Positions 1 through 7,789 of a DNA stretch of 64,000 nt are shown here, piece by piece. Every line of letters starts with the position of its first letter. Positions within the stretch are counted from its first letter, which is position 1. A program made the position numbers and the translations under genes. Source of the DNA: Aquabacterium sp. NJ1 (lineage in GTDB: Bacteria; Pseudomonadota; Gammaproteobacteria; Burkholderiales; Burkholderiaceae_C). The stretch lies in contig NZ_JRKM01000001.1 of NCBI RefSeq assembly GCF_000768065.1, positions 3,578,001 to 3,642,000 of the forward strand, given 5' to 3'. The notes beneath the pieces were generated by a model. The model was not told the origin of the DNA. It ran no database searches and was given only the letters and a program-made list of their open reading frames with translations.

Positions 1-1
1 G

Positions 2-700
2 GATGCCTTTCGCTTCCTGCACGTGTCCACCGACGAGGTATACGGCTCGCTGGGCGAGAACGACCCCGCCTTTTCCGAGACGACGGCCTACGCACCCAAC
101 AGCCCTTATTCAGCCAGCAAGGCTGGCAGCGACCACCTGGTGCGCGCCTACCACCACACCTACGGCTTCCCTACGCTGACCACCAACTGCAGCAACAACT
201 ACGGGCCTTATCACTTCCCTGAGAAGCTGATCCCCTTGATGATCCTCAACGCGCTGGAGGGCAAGCCCCTGCCGGTGTACGGCGACGGGCTCAACATCCG
301 TGACTGGCTGTACGTGCGTGACCACTGCGAGGCCATTTGCCAGGTGCTGGACAAGGGCACCTTGGGCGAGACCTACAACGTGGGTGGCATCAACGAGATC
401 CGCAACATCGACGTGGTGACCACGATCTGCCGCAAGCTCGACGAGCTGCGCCCGCGCGCCGATGGCAGCAAGTACGAGAGCCTGATCACCTACGTGAAGG
501 ACCGCCCCGGCCACGATCGCCGCTATGCGATCGACCCGACCAAGATCCAGCGCGACATCGGCTGGCGCCCGGCCGAGACCTTTGAGTCCGGCATCAACAA
601 GACCGTGCGCTGGTACCTGGAGAACACCGCCTGGATCGACACGGTGCGTTCGGGCGCCTACCGCGACTGGATTGCCCAGAACTACGCGGAGCGCGCATGA
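2..700 (+). CDS. rfbB: dTDP-glucose 4,6-dehydratase, 5'-truncated by window edge
   Basis: This is the C-terminal two thirds of an extended short-chain dehydrogenase that converts dTDP-glucose to dTDP-4-keto-6-deoxyglucose, the first committed step of dTDP-L-rhamnose synthesis in the cytoplasm. The reading frame is open from base 2, so the start and the NAD-binding Rossmann motif lie left of the window. Visible family signatures are the catalytic STDEVYG segment near the left edge and the YSASK tyrosine-lysine pair shortly after. They are followed by the [13 protein letters not shown] and RDWLYVRDH segments typical of RmlB. Its stop overlaps the rfbD start by ATGA, so translation is probably coupled. 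Function is secure because rfbD, rfbA and rfbC follow directly. Confidence 0.96.
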   Translation, partial: DAFRFLHVSTDEVYGSLGENDPAFSETTAYAPNSPYSASKAGSDHLVRAYHHTYGFPTLTTNCSNNYGPYHFPEKLIPLMILNALEGKPLPVYGDGLNIRDWLYVRDHCEAICQVLDKGTLGETYNVGGINEIRNIDVVTTICRKLDELRPRADGSKYESLITYVKDRPGHDRRYAIDPTKIQRDIGWRPAETFESGINKTVRWYLENTAWIDTVRSGAYRDWIAQNYAERA

Positions 701-1611
701 AGATTCTGCTGTTGGGCAAGGGCGGGCAGGTTGGCTGGGAACTGCAGAGAGCGCTGTCCACCCTGGGCCAGCTGGATGCCTTCGATTCTGATTCGCCAGG
801 CCCCGTCAACGCGCCCGATCTGCGTGCCGACTTCCGTGACCCCGACAAGGTCGCGGCACTGGTACGCCACATTCGGCCCGATGTGATCGTCAATGCCGCG
901 GCCCACACGGCTGTGGACAAGGCCGAGAGCGAGCCTGAGCTGGCTCGCCTGATCAACGCGACCACCCCCGCGGCGATCGCGGCCGAGGCGGCCAAACTCA
1001 ATGCGCTGTTGGTGCACTACAGCACCGACTACGTGTTCGATGGCAGCGGCCAGCAGGCCCGCAACGAGCACAGCCCCGTGGCGCCCCTGAGCGTGTATGG
1101 CCAGACCAAGCTGGAAGGCGAGTTGGCCATCCAGTCCAGCACCTGCCGCCACCTGATCTTCCGCACCAGCTGGGTGTACGCAGCGCGCGGTGGCAACTTC
1201 GCACGCACCATGCTGCGTCTGGCCGCCGAGCGCGAGCAGTTGAACGTCATCGACGACCAGATCGGTGCCCCCACGGGCGCGGACCTGCTGGCCGATGTGA
1301 CCGCGCACGCGATCCGCTTGGTGTGGCGCCAGCCCGAGCTGGCCGGTCTCTACCACCTGGTGGCGGCTGGTGAAACCAGCTGGCACGAGTACGCGCGCTT
1401 TGTCATTGAATGGGCGCGTGCCCGCGGGCAGACCATCCGTGTGGCACCCGACGCCATCCTGCCCATTCCCACGAGTGCCTACCCCACGCCGGCGCGCCGG
1501 CCGCTCAATTCCAGGCTGGACACCAACAAGGTCCAGCAGGCCTTCGGCGTGAACCTGCCGCACTGGCAGCAGGGCGTCGAGCGCATGCTCAACGAAATCA
1601 TCGGAGGATGA
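697..1611 (+). CDS. rfbD: dTDP-4-dehydrorhamnose reductase
   Basis: RmlD-family reductase (304 aa) that performs the last step of dTDP-L-rhamnose synthesis, reducing dTDP-4-keto-L-rhamnose with NAD(P)H. The N-terminus carries the dinucleotide-binding sequence [12 protein letters not shown]. The STDYVFDG segment and the YGQTK catalytic tyrosine-lysine pair sit in the middle, and the C-terminal RPLNSRLDT segment is characteristic of RmlD. Length matches the family (about 300 aa). The ATG overlaps the rfbB stop, and rfbA follows four bases after its stop. It is an ordinary member of the four-gene rhamnose operon, which supplies the rhamnose donor to the glycosyltransferases of the locus. Confidence 0.97.
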   Translation: MKILLLGKGGQVGWELQRALSTLGQLDAFDSDSPGPVNAPDLRADFRDPDKVAALVRHIRPDVIVNAAAHTAVDKAESEPELARLINATTPAAIAAEAAKLNALLVHYSTDYVFDGSGQQARNEHSPVAPLSVYGQTKLEGELAIQSSTCRHLIFRTSWVYAARGGNFARTMLRLAAEREQLNVIDDQIGAPTGADLLADVTAHAIRLVWRQPELAGLYHLVAAGETSWHEYARFVIEWARARGQTIRVAPDAILPIPTSAYPTPARRPLNSRLDTNKVQQAFGVNLPHWQQGVERMLNEIIGG

Positions 1612-1615
1612 CCCC

Positions 1616-2515
1616 ATGACCGCTTCCACTGGCCAGACCCGCAAAGGCATCATCCTGGCGGGCGGCTCCGGCACCCGCCTGCATCCGGCCACGCTGGCCA
1701 TCAGCAAGCAGTTGCTGCCCGTGTACGACAAGCCCATGGTGTACTACCCGCTGAGCACCTTGATGCTGGCGGGCATCCGCGACATCCTGCTCATCAGCAC
1801 GCCGCAAGACACGCCGCGCTTTCAGGCGCTGCTGGGCGATGGCAGCCAGTGGGGCCTGAACCTGAGCTACTGCGTGCAGCCCAGCCCGGATGGCCTGGCT
1901 CAGGCCTTCATCCTGGGGCGTGACTTCGTGGGCAACAACCCCAGCGCCCTGGTATTGGGGGACAACATCTATTACGGCCACGACCTGCAGCGCCTGCTCA
2001 ACAGCGCCGCTGAACGCCCCAGCGGTGCCAGCGTGTTCGCCTACCACGTGCATGACCCGGAACGCTATGGCGTGGTCGAGTTCAATGCGCAGCACCAGGC
2101 CTTGAGCATCGAAGAAAAGCCCAAGGTGCCCAAGAGCAACTACGCCGTCACCGGCCTGTACTTCTACGACAAGAAGGTGTGCGACATCGCTGCCGACATC
2201 AAGCCCAGCCCGCGTGGCGAGCTGGAGATCACCGATGTCAATGGTCGCTATCTGGAGATGGGGCAACTCAATGTCGAGATCATGGGCCGTGGCTACGCCT
2301 GGCTGGACACCGGCACGCACGACAGCTTGCTTGAAGCCGGCCAGTTCATCTCGACCCTTGAAAAGCGCCAGGGCCTGAAGGTGGCCTGCCCCGAAGAGAT
2401 TGCCTTCCGTTTCGGCTGGATCTCCAAGGAGCAGGTCAGCAAGCTGGCCCAGCCCATGCTGAAGAACGGCTACGGGCAGTACCTGCTCAAGGTCATCAAC
2501 GACACCATCTACTGA
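1616..2515 (+). CDS. rfbA: glucose-1-phosphate thymidylyltransferase
   Basis: RmlA-type nucleotidyltransferase (299 aa) that condenses glucose-1-phosphate with dTTP to dTDP-glucose, entering the rhamnose pathway. The nucleotide-binding loop GGSGTRLHP lies at residues 16-24. The sugar-phosphate segments [11 protein letters not shown] and [20 protein letters not shown] are typical of the short RmlA type, and length agrees with the E. coli enzyme. A GGAGG ribosome-binding site overlapping the rfbD stop supports the ATG at 1616. The gene lies within the rfbBDAC operon; the order B-D-A-C is common in proteobacteria. Confidence 0.97.
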   Translation: MTASTGQTRKGIILAGGSGTRLHPATLAISKQLLPVYDKPMVYYPLSTLMLAGIRDILLISTPQDTPRFQALLGDGSQWGLNLSYCVQPSPDGLAQAFILGRDFVGNNPSALVLGDNIYYGHDLQRLLNSAAERPSGASVFAYHVHDPERYGVVEFNAQHQALSIEEKPKVPKSNYAVTGLYFYDKKVCDIAADIKPSPRGELEITDVNGRYLEMGQLNVEIMGRGYAWLDTGTHDSLLEAGQFISTLEKRQGLKVACPEEIAFRFGWISKEQVSKLAQPMLKNGYGQYLLKVINDTIY

Positions 2516-2529
2516 TTGATTCGCACGGC

Positions 2530-3093
2530 ATGAAGCTCATCCCCACCCGTATCCCCGACGTCGTCATCATCGAGCCCGCCGTGTTCGGTGATGACCGCGG
2601 CTGGTTCATGGAAAGCTTCAACCAGGAGCGCTTCAACAACGAGCTGGCCAAGCTGGGTCTGCCGGCTGCGCGCCCCTTTGTGCAGGACAACCATTCCTGC
2701 AGCAAGGCGGGCGTGTTGCGCGGCCTGCACTACCAGTTGCCGCCGCATGCGCAGGGCAAGCTGGTGCGTGTGGTGCAGGGCGCCGCGTTCGACGTGGCGG
2801 TGGACATCCGCCGTGACTCGCCCACCTTTGGCCAGTGGGTCGGCGTGGAGCTGAACGCCGACAACAAGCGCCAGCTGTGGATTCCGGAAGGCTTTGCCCA
2901 CGGTTTCCTGGCCCTGCAGGACGAGACCCATTTCCTCTACAAGACAACCGCTCTCTACGCCAAGGACAGCGAACGCAGCGTGCTGTGGAGCGATCCGGCC
3001 ATCGGCATCGACTGGCCTGTTGGGCAGATGGCACTGCGATTGACCCCGAAGGACGAGCAGGCACCTGTTTTGAGGGGTGCGGATCTGTTTTGA
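2530..3093 (+). CDS. rfbC: dTDP-4-dehydrorhamnose 3,5-epimerase
   Basis: RmlC cupin epimerase (187 aa) that converts dTDP-4-keto-6-deoxyglucose to dTDP-4-keto-L-rhamnose. Signatures are the substrate-binding FVQDNHSCS segment, the VLRGLHYQ segment with the catalytic-base histidine, and PEGFAHGF. The 187 aa length is normal. It closes the rhamnose operon, starting 14 bases after rfbA. The following membrane-protein gene begins 18 bases downstream, so the transcript probably continues. Confidence 0.97.
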   Translation: MKLIPTRIPDVVIIEPAVFGDDRGWFMESFNQERFNNELAKLGLPAARPFVQDNHSCSKAGVLRGLHYQLPPHAQGKLVRVVQGAAFDVAVDIRRDSPTFGQWVGVELNADNKRQLWIPEGFAHGFLALQDETHFLYKTTALYAKDSERSVLWSDPAIGIDWPVGQMALRLTPKDEQAPVLRGADLF

Positions 3094-3111
3094 GGGTTAC
3101 AGGGGGGCTGG

Positions 3112-4137
3112 GTGTCATTAACGAGCGCAGATAATCGCCGGATGACCCAGAACGCTTCACCTGATGCGATGGCGAGTCAGGTACCGGCCTGGCGTCGCGC
3201 ATTGATTTATGGCTTGCTGGCCCTGTTCGCGGGCTGGTGCGCGCTTGCCTTTCGGCGTGACATCGCCCAGATCGACCTGACGCCCCTGAAGTCTGGCTGG
3301 ATGGCCGTGGTGGCCGCTGGCGCCTTGTCACTGTGGAACTACGTGCTGCGCGTGGTGCGCTGGCGCCTGTATCTCAAGCAACTGGGCCATGTGCTGCCCT
3401 GGCGCTTTGTGTCCTTGACCTTCATGTCCGGCTTCGCTTTCACCCTGTCACCAGGCAAGGTGGGCGAGGTCGTGCGTGGGCGCTATTACCTGCCTCATGG
3501 GATCTCGTTGGCGTCGGTCACGGGTGCTTTCTTTGTCGAGCGCCTGCTGGATCTGCTGGCCATGATCGTGCTGGCCAGCGCGGTGCTGGCCGAACTCCAT
3601 CAATATCAATTCTTCCTGTGGGCGGCCCTGGCGCTGGTGGGCGGCCTGCTGGCCGGCGTGGCGCTGGTGCCCTGGCAGGATGTGTCTGCGCGCCTGGCCA
3701 GGCAGCCTCACGGCGCGCTGCTCAAGCTGGTCCAGAAGGTGGCGAACATGCTGGCCAGCGCCCGCCAGTTCCTGTCGCCGGGCGTTTTGCTGATGGGCCT
3801 GGCACTGGGCCTGGCGGCCTGGGCGGCCGAAGCCATCGGCCTCAAGCTGGTGGCCGATGTGGTGGTGCCCGATCTGATGTCCATTCCTGCCGCGATGGGG
3901 GTCTACTCGATCGCCATCATCGTGGGCGCCTTGTCCTTCCTGCCCGGTGGCCTGGGCAGCACCGAAACCGTGATGGCCGCTTTGCTCGTCACCCATGGCT
4001 ACAGCACGCCACAAGCCATCTTGCTGACGCTGGTGTGCCGCCTGCTCACGCTGTGGCTGGCCGTGCTGATCGGCTGGGTGTGCGTGTGGTTGCTGCGTGA
4101 TGAAAACAACAAAGCTGTGCAAGCCCGATATGTCTAA
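3112..4137 (+). CDS. lysylphosphatidylglycerol synthase TM-domain (UPF0104) membrane protein
   Basis: Integral membrane protein of 341 aa with about seven to eight hydrophobic segments. It matches the UPF0104/LPG_synthase_TM family, the membrane (flippase) half of MprF-like proteins. Family signatures are the LSPGKVGEVVRGRYY segment near residue 115 and the LSFLPGGLGSTE segment near residue 280. There is no cytosolic aminoacyltransferase domain, so it should not aminoacylate lipids. Free-standing members are often found beside polysaccharide or lipid-carrier genes and are thought to move lipids. I infer translocation of a lipid-linked intermediate, perhaps of the adjacent arabinose module. 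The start is either GTG 3112, preceded by a G-rich ribosome-binding site, or ATG 3142. The 3' end overlaps the next gene's start. Confidence 0.85.
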   Translation: MSLTSADNRRMTQNASPDAMASQVPAWRRALIYGLLALFAGWCALAFRRDIAQIDLTPLKSGWMAVVAAGALSLWNYVLRVVRWRLYLKQLGHVLPWRFVSLTFMSGFAFTLSPGKVGEVVRGRYYLPHGISLASVTGAFFVERLLDLLAMIVLASAVLAELHQYQFFLWAALALVGGLLAGVALVPWQDVSARLARQPHGALLKLVQKVANMLASARQFLSPGVLLMGLALGLAAWAAEAIGLKLVADVVVPDLMSIPAAMGVYSIAIIVGALSFLPGGLGSTETVMAALLVTHGYSTPQAILLTLVCRLLTLWLAVLIGWVCVWLLRDENNKAVQARYV

Positions 4138-5554
4138 GAATGTTCCTTTGTGTGTGGACCTGGACGGCACGCTGATCCACAGCGACCTGTTGCTCGAGTC
4201 CTTCCTGCTGCTGATCAAGCGCAATCCGCTGTACCTGCTGCTCATCCCGTTCTGGCTGCTGCAGGGCAAGGCCAGGCTCAAGCAGCACATCGCCAGCCGC
4301 GTGCAACTCGATGGCGCCGCGCTGCCTTACACCAAGCCCTTTGTGGACTGGCTGCGCGCGCAGAAAGCCCAGGGCCGCCAGATCTGGTTGTGCACCGCGT
4401 CTGATGCGCGCATGGCGCAGGCCGTGGCCGACCACGTGGGCCTGTTCGATGGCGTGATGGCAAGCGACGGCCAGACCAATCTCGCCGGCCCCAACAAGGC
4501 TGCACAACTGGTCGCGAAGTTCGGTGACAAGGGCTTTGACTACTGCGGCAACCACCGCGTTGACCAGGCCATCTGGCGCCACTCGCGCGCTGCGGTGGTG
4601 GTCAATGCCAGCGAGTCGTTGATCGCGTCGGCCCGTGCCATTACCACCGTGGACGCCACCTTCGCACCCATGCGCGGCAGCGGCCTGAAGGTGGTGCTCA
4701 AGGCCTTGCGCGTGCACCAGTGGGCCAAGAACGCGCTGATCTTCGTGCCGGTGGCGGCGGCCCATCAACTGGGTGAGGCCACCGTGCTGCTGCACAGCCT
4801 GATGGCGTTCATGGCATTCAGCCTGTGCGCCTCGTCGGTGTACCTGCTCAATGACATGCTGGACCTGGCCGCCGATCGCCAGCACCACAGCAAGTGCAAG
4901 CGGCCCTTTGCTTCGGGGCAGTTGAGCCTGTTGTTCGGCCTGCTGGCCGCCCCGGTGCTGCTGGTCGTGGCGCTGGCCTTGTCCTTGTTCCTGCCGGTCA
5001 AGTTCCTGCTGGTGCTGGGCGCGTATTACGCGGTCACGCTGGCGTACTCCTTCGGCCTCAAGAAGCTGGTGATGATCGACGTGCTGACCCTGGCCGGGCT
5101 GTACACCGTGCGCATCGTGGCCGGTGCCGCGGCCACCAGCATCCCGCTGTCCTTCTGGTTGTTGATGTTCGCCGTGTTCATCTTCCTGAGCCTGGCCATC
5201 GTCAAGCGCTATGCCGAGCTGCATGTCATGAAGCAGCAGGGCAAGCTCAAGGCGCAGGGGCGTGGTTACCAGGTGGAAGACCTGGCGCTGTTGCAAAGCC
5301 TGGGCGGCGCATCGGGCTACCTGAGCGTGCTGGTGCTGGCCCTGTACCTGAACTCGCCCGATGTCAGCGTGATGTATCACCATCCCAAGATGGTGTGGGC
5401 CCTGGTGCCCATCATGCTGTACTGGGTCAGCCGCATCTGGATGCAGACGCACCGCGGGCAGATGCACGACGACCCGCTGGTCTTCGCCCTCAAGGACCGC
5501 ATCAGCCTGCTCACGGGCCTGGCTGCGGCGGTAGCACTCTGGTTGGCCGTGTGA
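4130..5554 (+). CDS. HAD phosphatase-UbiA prenyltransferase fusion (decaprenyl-phosphate phosphoribosyltransferase-like)
   Basis: Two-domain protein (474 aa). Residues 1-175 form a HAD-family phosphatase-like domain with the nucleophile motif D10-L-D12-G-T, the motif II threonine in LCTASD (89) and a motif III lysine (123). Residues 185-474 form a polytopic UbiA-type transferase with the Mg-diphosphate motif N241-D242-x2-D245-x3-D249-R and the later segment KRYAELHVMKQQG. Both UbiA segments closely resemble mycobacterial Rv3806c, which transfers 5-phosphoribose from PRPP to polyprenyl phosphate. The fused HAD domain could remove the 5-phosphate, a step done by a separate protein in mycobacteria (inference). 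DprE1- and DprE2-like genes follow. ATG 4130 is chosen because it starts just before the HAD fold; GTG 4097 is an in-frame alternative. Confidence 0.88.
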   Translation: MSKNVPLCVDLDGTLIHSDLLLESFLLLIKRNPLYLLLIPFWLLQGKARLKQHIASRVQLDGAALPYTKPFVDWLRAQKAQGRQIWLCTASDARMAQAVADHVGLFDGVMASDGQTNLAGPNKAAQLVAKFGDKGFDYCGNHRVDQAIWRHSRAAVVVNASESLIASARAITTVDATFAPMRGSGLKVVLKALRVHQWAKNALIFVPVAAAHQLGEATVLLHSLMAFMAFSLCASSVYLLNDMLDLAADRQHHSKCKRPFASGQLSLLFGLLAAPVLLVVALALSLFLPVKFLLVLGAYYAVTLAYSFGLKKLVMIDVLTLAGLYTVRIVAGAAATSIPLSFWLLMFAVFIFLSLAIVKRYAELHVMKQQGKLKAQGRGYQVEDLALLQSLGGASGYLSVLVLALYLNSPDVSVMYHHPKMVWALVPIMLYWVSRIWMQTHRGQMHDDPLVFALKDRISLLTGLAAAVALWLAV

Positions 5555-5564
5555 CCGATCCGGC

Positions 5565-6905
5565 ATGAGCAGCCAGGTGTTCACCTCATGGGGGCGTGTG
5601 CTGCGTGAAGCGCACGAAGTGGTGGGGCTGCCCAGCCGCCATCAGCCCTTGAGCCTGCCCGCATCGGGTGCCAGCGTGCTGCCTTTTGGCAATGGCCGCA
5701 GTTATGGTGACAGCAACCTCAACCCCGGTGGTGCGCTGCTGCAAGGCGGGCAACTGGATCGCTTCATCGCCTTTGATCCGGTCACGGGCCTGCTGCGTTG
5801 TGAAGGCGGCGTGCTGCTGTCGTCCATCCTCAAGCTGGTGGTGCCGCAGGGCTGGTTCCTGCCGGTGACGCCGGGCACGCAGTTCGTCACGGTGGGCGGC
5901 GCCATTGCCAATGATGTGCATGGCAAGAACCACCATGCCACGGGTTCTTTCGGTAACCATGTGACGCAGCTGGAGCTGCTGCGCTCGGATGGCTCTCGGC
6001 GCCTGTGCTCGCTTGAGCAGAACGCCGACTGGTTTGCGGCCACCATTGGCGGCCTGGGCCTGACGGGCCTGATCACCTGGGCCGAGGTCCAGCTGCGGCG
6101 CGTGGCCAATCCATATCTGGACACCGAGTCCATCCGCTTCCATTCGCTCGAAGAATTCTTCGAACTCAGCCAGGCCTCCGAGCGCGATTACGAATACACG
6201 GTGTCGTGGATCGATTGCGCCTTCTCGGGCAAGCGCCTGGGCCGGGGGCTGTTCAACCGGGGCAACCATGCGCCTGCCGTGCTGGATGTGGATGCGGTGC
6301 CCAAGGGTCTGCCCGCCGGCATTGCCACGCCCAGCCGGCGCGTGCCCATCACGCCACCTGTTTCCCTGATCAACACGCTGTCGCTCAAGTCCTTCAACAC
6401 GCTGTACTTCAACAAGCAGCGTCAGGACGTGGTGCGCAGCCTGCAGCATTACCGGCCCTTCTTCTACCCGCTCGATGCTTTGCTGGAGTGGAACCGCATC
6501 TACGGCCCCAAAGGCTTCTACCAGTACCAGTGCGTGGTGCCGCCCGAGCGTGCCTTGTCAGCCACACGTGCCTTGCTGGAGGCCATCGCCGCCAGCGGCA
6601 TGGGCTCCTTCCTGGCAGTGCTCAAGCAGTTTGGAACGCCGGCCTCACGCGGCATGTTGTCTTTCCCCGAGCCGGGCACCACGCTGGCGCTGGACTTCCC
6701 CAACCAGGGGCCGAAGCTGCATGCCTTGTTCGCGCAACTTGATCGCATCGTGCTGGATGCCGGCGGGCGCCTGTACCCCGCCAAGGATGGCCGCATGAGC
6801 GCGGCGGTCTTCAAGGCCGGCTACCCTCGCTGGACCGAATTCACTTCGTATGTCGACCCGCGCTTTGACTCCGGTTTCTGGCGTCGGGTCATGGAGAACT
6901 CATGA
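5565..6905 (+). CDS. DprE1-like FAD-dependent decaprenylphosphoryl-ribose oxidase
   Basis: FAD-linked oxidase of the vanillyl-alcohol-oxidase fold (446 aa), similar along its length to mycobacterial DprE1. DprE1 oxidises the 2'-OH of polyprenyl-phosphoryl-beta-D-ribose as the first half of its epimerisation to D-arabinose. FAD-binding segments are FGNGRSYGD (41-49), PGTQFVTVGGAIANDVHGKN (103-122) and the SFGNHV stretch to 133. The C-terminal part carries FYQYQCVVP (318-326) and LYPAKDGR (403-410), matching the active-site Tyr/Lys segment of DprE1. The DprE1 cysteine hit by benzothiazinones appears to be alanine here (A375 in LALDFP); this rests on alignment by eye. It starts 10 bases after the UbiA fusion and overlaps the SDR gene by four bases, as expected for partners of one two-step epimerase. 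Confidence 0.88.
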   Translation: MSSQVFTSWGRVLREAHEVVGLPSRHQPLSLPASGASVLPFGNGRSYGDSNLNPGGALLQGGQLDRFIAFDPVTGLLRCEGGVLLSSILKLVVPQGWFLPVTPGTQFVTVGGAIANDVHGKNHHATGSFGNHVTQLELLRSDGSRRLCSLEQNADWFAATIGGLGLTGLITWAEVQLRRVANPYLDTESIRFHSLEEFFELSQASERDYEYTVSWIDCAFSGKRLGRGLFNRGNHAPAVLDVDAVPKGLPAGIATPSRRVPITPPVSLINTLSLKSFNTLYFNKQRQDVVRSLQHYRPFFYPLDALLEWNRIYGPKGFYQYQCVVPPERALSATRALLEAIAASGMGSFLAVLKQFGTPASRGMLSFPEPGTTLALDFPNQGPKLHALFAQLDRIVLDAGGRLYPAKDGRMSAAVFKAGYPRWTEFTSYVDPRFDSGFWRRVMENS

Positions 6906-7639
6906 GAAAAATCCTCATCGTCGGCGCCACCTCGGCCATGGCGGAAGCCTGCGCACGCGCCTGGGCCCAACGCGGCGACGCACTGTTTCTGGCTGCACGC
7001 AATGCGCCGCAACTGCAATCGATTGCCGATGACCTCAAGGCCCGCGGCGCCCAGCGCGTGGGCAGCAAGGTGTTCGATGCCAACCAGTTCGACCAGCATG
7101 CCGCCTTGCTGGCCGATGCCACGCGCTTCATGGACGGGCTCGACACCGTGCTGATCGCGCACGGCACGCTGTCGGATCAGGAACGTGCCCAGACCGACGT
7201 GCCCTACGCGCTGGGCGAGATCACCACCAATGGCACCTCGGTGGTGTCCTTGATGTCGATTGCGGGTGAGCAACTGGCGCAGCAAGGGCGTGGGGCTATA
7301 GCTGTGATCTCGTCGGTGGCGGGTGACCGTGGCCGCCAGAGCAACTACGTCTATGGCAGCGCCAAGGCCCTGGTGAGTGCGTTTGCATCCGGCTTGCGCC
7401 AGCGCCTGGCCAAGAAGGGGGTGCACGTCATCACCGTCAAACCCGGTTTCGTGGACACGCCTATGACGGCGCACCTGAAGAAGGGCGCGCTGTGGGTCAA
7501 GCCGGAACAGGTGGCCCGTGACATCACGCGCGCCATCGACAAGGGCGGCAACATCGTCTACACGCCGGGTTTCTGGCGCTGGATCATGTTGATCATCAAG
7601 CACATCCCCGAGTTCGTTTTCATCAAAATTTCACTGTGA
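6902..7639 (+). CDS. DprE2-like short-chain dehydrogenase (decaprenylphosphoryl-2-keto-ribose reductase)
   Basis: Classical SDR (245 aa) with the cofactor loop ILIVGATSAMAEA at the N-terminus and the catalytic Ser...YxxxK pattern in ISSVAGDRGRQSN and YVYGSAKA. The C-terminus (KPGFVDTPMTAHLKKG and IMLIIKHIPEFVF) resembles mycobacterial DprE2, which reduces the 2-keto intermediate to polyprenyl-phosphoryl-D-arabinofuranose. ATG overlaps the oxidase stop. With the two genes before it, it completes a recognisable lipid-linked D-arabinose module. No obvious arabinosyltransferase that would use the product is seen in the window. A generic SDR annotation would be the cautious alternative. Confidence 0.87.
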   Translation: MRKILIVGATSAMAEACARAWAQRGDALFLAARNAPQLQSIADDLKARGAQRVGSKVFDANQFDQHAALLADATRFMDGLDTVLIAHGTLSDQERAQTDVPYALGEITTNGTSVVSLMSIAGEQLAQQGRGAIAVISSVAGDRGRQSNYVYGSAKALVSAFASGLRQRLAKKGVHVITVKPGFVDTPMTAHLKKGALWVKPEQVARDITRAIDKGGNIVYTPGFWRWIMLIIKHIPEFVFIKISL

Positions 7640-7651
7640 AGTGATGCGTTC

Positions 7652-7671
7652 GGCCGCTGACACAAGCGGCC
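7652..7671 (+). terminator. GC-rich hairpin after the arabinose-module operon (weak terminator candidate)
   Basis: Inverted repeat GGCCGCT (7652-7658) / AGCGGCC (7665-7671) with a six-base loop, 12 bases after the SDR stop. It is followed by a second short hairpin, CCCCT/AGGGG, at 7680-7695. There is no T-run, so an intrinsic terminator is not convincing. It could mark a factor-dependent end or an attenuated boundary before set A. The rest of the 150 bp gap shows no clear promoter boxes. Confidence 0.3.
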
Positions 7672-7789
7672 TGCATGGCCCCCTGATGCGAGGGGCATGA
7701 GCCGATTGGCTCTGACTACGTATTGTCATACTCGCTGCCTACACTCCGCCGCAACAAGCGCAACGCTCGTTTTTGTCGGAGTAGACACA

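Noticed and set aside
4046-5584. Long open frame of about 510 codons on the - strand opposite the HAD-UbiA gene
   Set aside because: Composition (very rich in Gln, His, Arg) and exact opposition to a gene with clear domain motifs show it is a shadow frame caused by high GC at third positions.
7697-7789. Longer N-terminus of the set A co-polymerase from an upstream start
   Set aside because: The extra 31 residues have no counterpart in the two paralogs, which start at the residue equivalent to GTG 7790.
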